From Syntrophaceae bacterium CG2_30_49_12 (GTDB taxonomy: Bacteria > Desulfobacterota > Syntrophia > Syntrophales > CG2-30-49-12): a DNA stretch of 6,066 bases. The position numbers and the translations under genes are program-made. This document shows, in pieces, positions 4,833 through 6,066 of the stretch. The stretch covers positions 1 through 6,066 of the forward strand of contig MNZP01000220.1 in NCBI GenBank assembly GCA_001873675.1, given 5' to 3'. Each line of letters opens with the position of its first letter. The first letter of the stretch is position 1. Under the pieces are notes generated by a model. That model was not told the origin of the DNA, did no database searches, and saw only the letters and a list, made by a program, of their open reading frames with translations.

Positions 4833-4857
4833 ATGTCAAGATTCAAGACCTGACCCC
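4831..4857 (+). repeat. 27-bp dispersed repeat, copy C
   Basis: The copy begins GAATGTCAAG and ends with CCTGACCCC. On the - strand it encodes the last six residues (GSGLES) and the TGA stop of the aminotransferase, and then supplies the base of the adjoining hairpin. It matches copies A and B at 21 of 27 positions each. Confidence 0.65.
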
Positions 4858-5969
4858 CAAATTAGACCTTTAAAGAATGCCTTTACCGCATTTATTACTA
4901 TTTCCACTTCATTGTCGGTAAGTTCGGGATATATGGGCAACGAAACCACTTCACGGGAAGTCTGCTCGGTCACTGGTAATTTGTAATGATTAAGCCCCAG
5001 TGCCTTCTGCTTGTGGTTAGGGGTTGGCCATGAAATCAGTACCTCTATTCCTGAAGCCCTCAGATGATCGACAAGGGCGTTACGTTTCTTTGAGCGGATC
5101 ACATAATTCTGGTATACATCGAAGTAATCACCATCAAATCTTGGTGGCGTGATAATATCGCCCACGCCGGAGAGACCTTTATCATAAAGGGTCGCTATTT
5201 CTCTGCGTTTTTTCACCCACTGGTCAAAATAATTAAATTTCATATTGAGTATTGCTGCATGGAGGTTGTCCAGCCTCGTGCACCATCCGAAACACTCAAT
5301 GACCTCCACCGATTCTACTCTGCCGTTATCTCTGAAAGCACGGAGTTTTCTTGCCAGCATATCATCATTAGTACAGACCATGCCGCCATCACCTGCAGTG
5401 CCCAGCATCTTTGCCGGATAGAAGCTGAAAATGCCTGTGTCGCCAAAAGAAGCGCACCTCTTGCCTTTATATTTTGCTCCGAGCGCCTGTGCTGCATCTT
5501 CAATAACCTTCAGGTTGTATTTCTTTGCGATTGCCGTGATCTTATCCATATTACAGGCATGGCCATTGAGATGGACGGGAATTATACCCCTTGTTCTCGG
5601 CGTTATGGCGCTCTCAATCTGGTCAACATCCATATTAAAATCGCCAGTTATGTCTACAAGAACCGGTCTTGCACCGCACTGGACAATTGCGCCGATCGTG
5701 GCAACGAATGTATGAGAAACGGTTATCACTTCATCGCCGGGACCAAACCCCAGAGCGTGTGCCGAGAGATAGAGGGCGTCCGTTCCTGTATTGACGCCTA
5801 TCGCATGTTTCGTTCCCACATAAGCAGCAATTCTTTTTTCAAATTCTTCGAGGTGTCGTCTGAGTATAAATGCGCCACCCGACATGATTTCTTCAAAAAC
5901 ACCGTCAAATTCTTTTTTCAACTGTCGGTATTGTTTCGGATAATTCACGAATCTTACCTTATAATCCAT
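4836..5969 (-). CDS. DegT/DnrJ/EryC1/StrS family sugar aminotransferase
   Basis: This PLP-dependent enzyme of 377 residues transfers an amino group, usually from glutamate, to a keto-sugar nucleotide for lipopolysaccharide or exopolysaccharide synthesis in the cytoplasm. The family landmarks are in order: VNTGTDAL (59-66, cofactor phosphate region), PGDEVITVSHTFVAT (77-91), VIEDAAQALGA (155-165, with D158 contacting the pyridine nitrogen), FSFYPAKMLG (181-190, with K187 the Schiff-base lysine), GDGG (193-196) and the C-terminal small domain to about residue 368. The tail GSGLES comes from a dispersed repeat and was probably added by its insertion; the catalytic domain is complete. The ATG at 5969 follows GAGG by 7 bases. 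The upstream gene ends 9 bases before, so the two form an operon. The exact sugar substrate cannot be assigned. Confidence 0.95.
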   Translation of the reverse strand: MDYKVRFVNYPKQYRQLKKEFDGVFEEIMSGGAFILRRHLEEFEKRIAAYVGTKHAIGVNTGTDALYLSAHALGFGPGDEVITVSHTFVATIGAIVQCGARPVLVDITGDFNMDVDQIESAITPRTRGIIPVHLNGHACNMDKITAIAKKYNLKVIEDAAQALGAKYKGKRCASFGDTGIFSFYPAKMLGTAGDGGMVCTNDDMLARKLRAFRDNGRVESVEVIECFGWCTRLDNLHAAILNMKFNYFDQWVKKRREIATLYDKGLSGVGDIITPPRFDGDYFDVYQNYVIRSKKRNALVDHLRASGIEVLISWPTPNHKQKALGLNHYKLPVTEQTSREVVSLPIYPELTDNEVEIVINAVKAFFKGLIWGSGLES

Positions 5970-5978
5970 CCATCCGCC

Positions 5979-6066
5979 TCACTTTTTCATCATTGTCTTG
6001 ATCGCACGAATTACAGTTTCATAATTCGGATAATATTCTTTTTCCAGCGATGCGCTGGCCGGCGCA
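5979..6066 (-). CDS. C-terminal end of an unidentified gene upstream of the aminotransferase
   Basis: The frame is open from base 6065 to a TGA at 5979-5981 and gives 28 residues ending SLEKEYYPNYETVIRAIK then TMMKK. The composition is coding-like and the 9-base gap to the aminotransferase start indicates a shared operon. In such loci the neighbour is commonly a sugar dehydrogenase, epimerase or glycosyltransferase, but too little is present to choose. Confidence 0.7.
   Translation of the reverse strand, partial: APASASLEKEYYPNYETVIRAIKTMMKK

Overview
The window comes from an environmental Gram-negative bacterium. Desulfobacterota or Nitrospirota would fit: there is a prokaryotic caspase, DUF4258/DUF2283/YgiT small-gene modules, a DUF4143 ATPase, many palindromic repeats and a polysaccharide gene backbone. 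That placement is inference from gene content only.

Layout. On the + strand, 1-595 is the C-terminal part of an AAA ATPase with a DUF4143 tail. Everything after it that is coding lies on the - strand, except an insertion-sequence transposase. A 131-bp MITE-like element (634-764) with perfect 17-bp ends, a 5-bp target duplication and two nested hairpins sits between the ATPase and a decayed sugar-transferase remnant (811-1134). The remnant has lost its N-terminus, carries a low-complexity tract in place of an internal block, and is frameshifted near its end. Next come a caspase-family peptidase (1154-1966), the 3' part of a DUF2283 gene (2048-2257), and an intact IS630-family element (2260-3390). 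Beyond the element are a DUF4258 gene (3396-3644), a possible small ORF (3649-3807), a second DUF4258 gene paired with a YgiT-type zinc-finger gene (4253-4570 and 4005-4250), another small ORF (4616-4783), a DegT/DnrJ/EryC1/StrS sugar aminotransferase (4836-5969) and the 3' end of a further gene (5979-6066).

The clearest result is that the IS630 element can be removed on paper. Deleting it together with one copy of the duplicated TA restores a CTAG target and a complete DUF2283 gene of 72 codons. The first codons of that gene (3391-3399) overlap the DUF4258 stop codon as ATGA. The window therefore holds two toxin-antitoxin-like modules side by side, DUF4258-DUF2283 and DUF4258-YgiT, and the first has lost its partner gene to the transposon.

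The aminotransferase and the sugar-transferase remnant suggest an exopolysaccharide or O-antigen locus into which the caspase, the two modules, the IS and dispersed repeats were inserted. Three copies of a 27-bp repeat (2001-2027, 3821-3847, 4831-4857), all in the same orientation, lie at or near module boundaries; one of them supplies the last codons and stop of the aminotransferase. No tRNA, rRNA or CRISPR array was seen.
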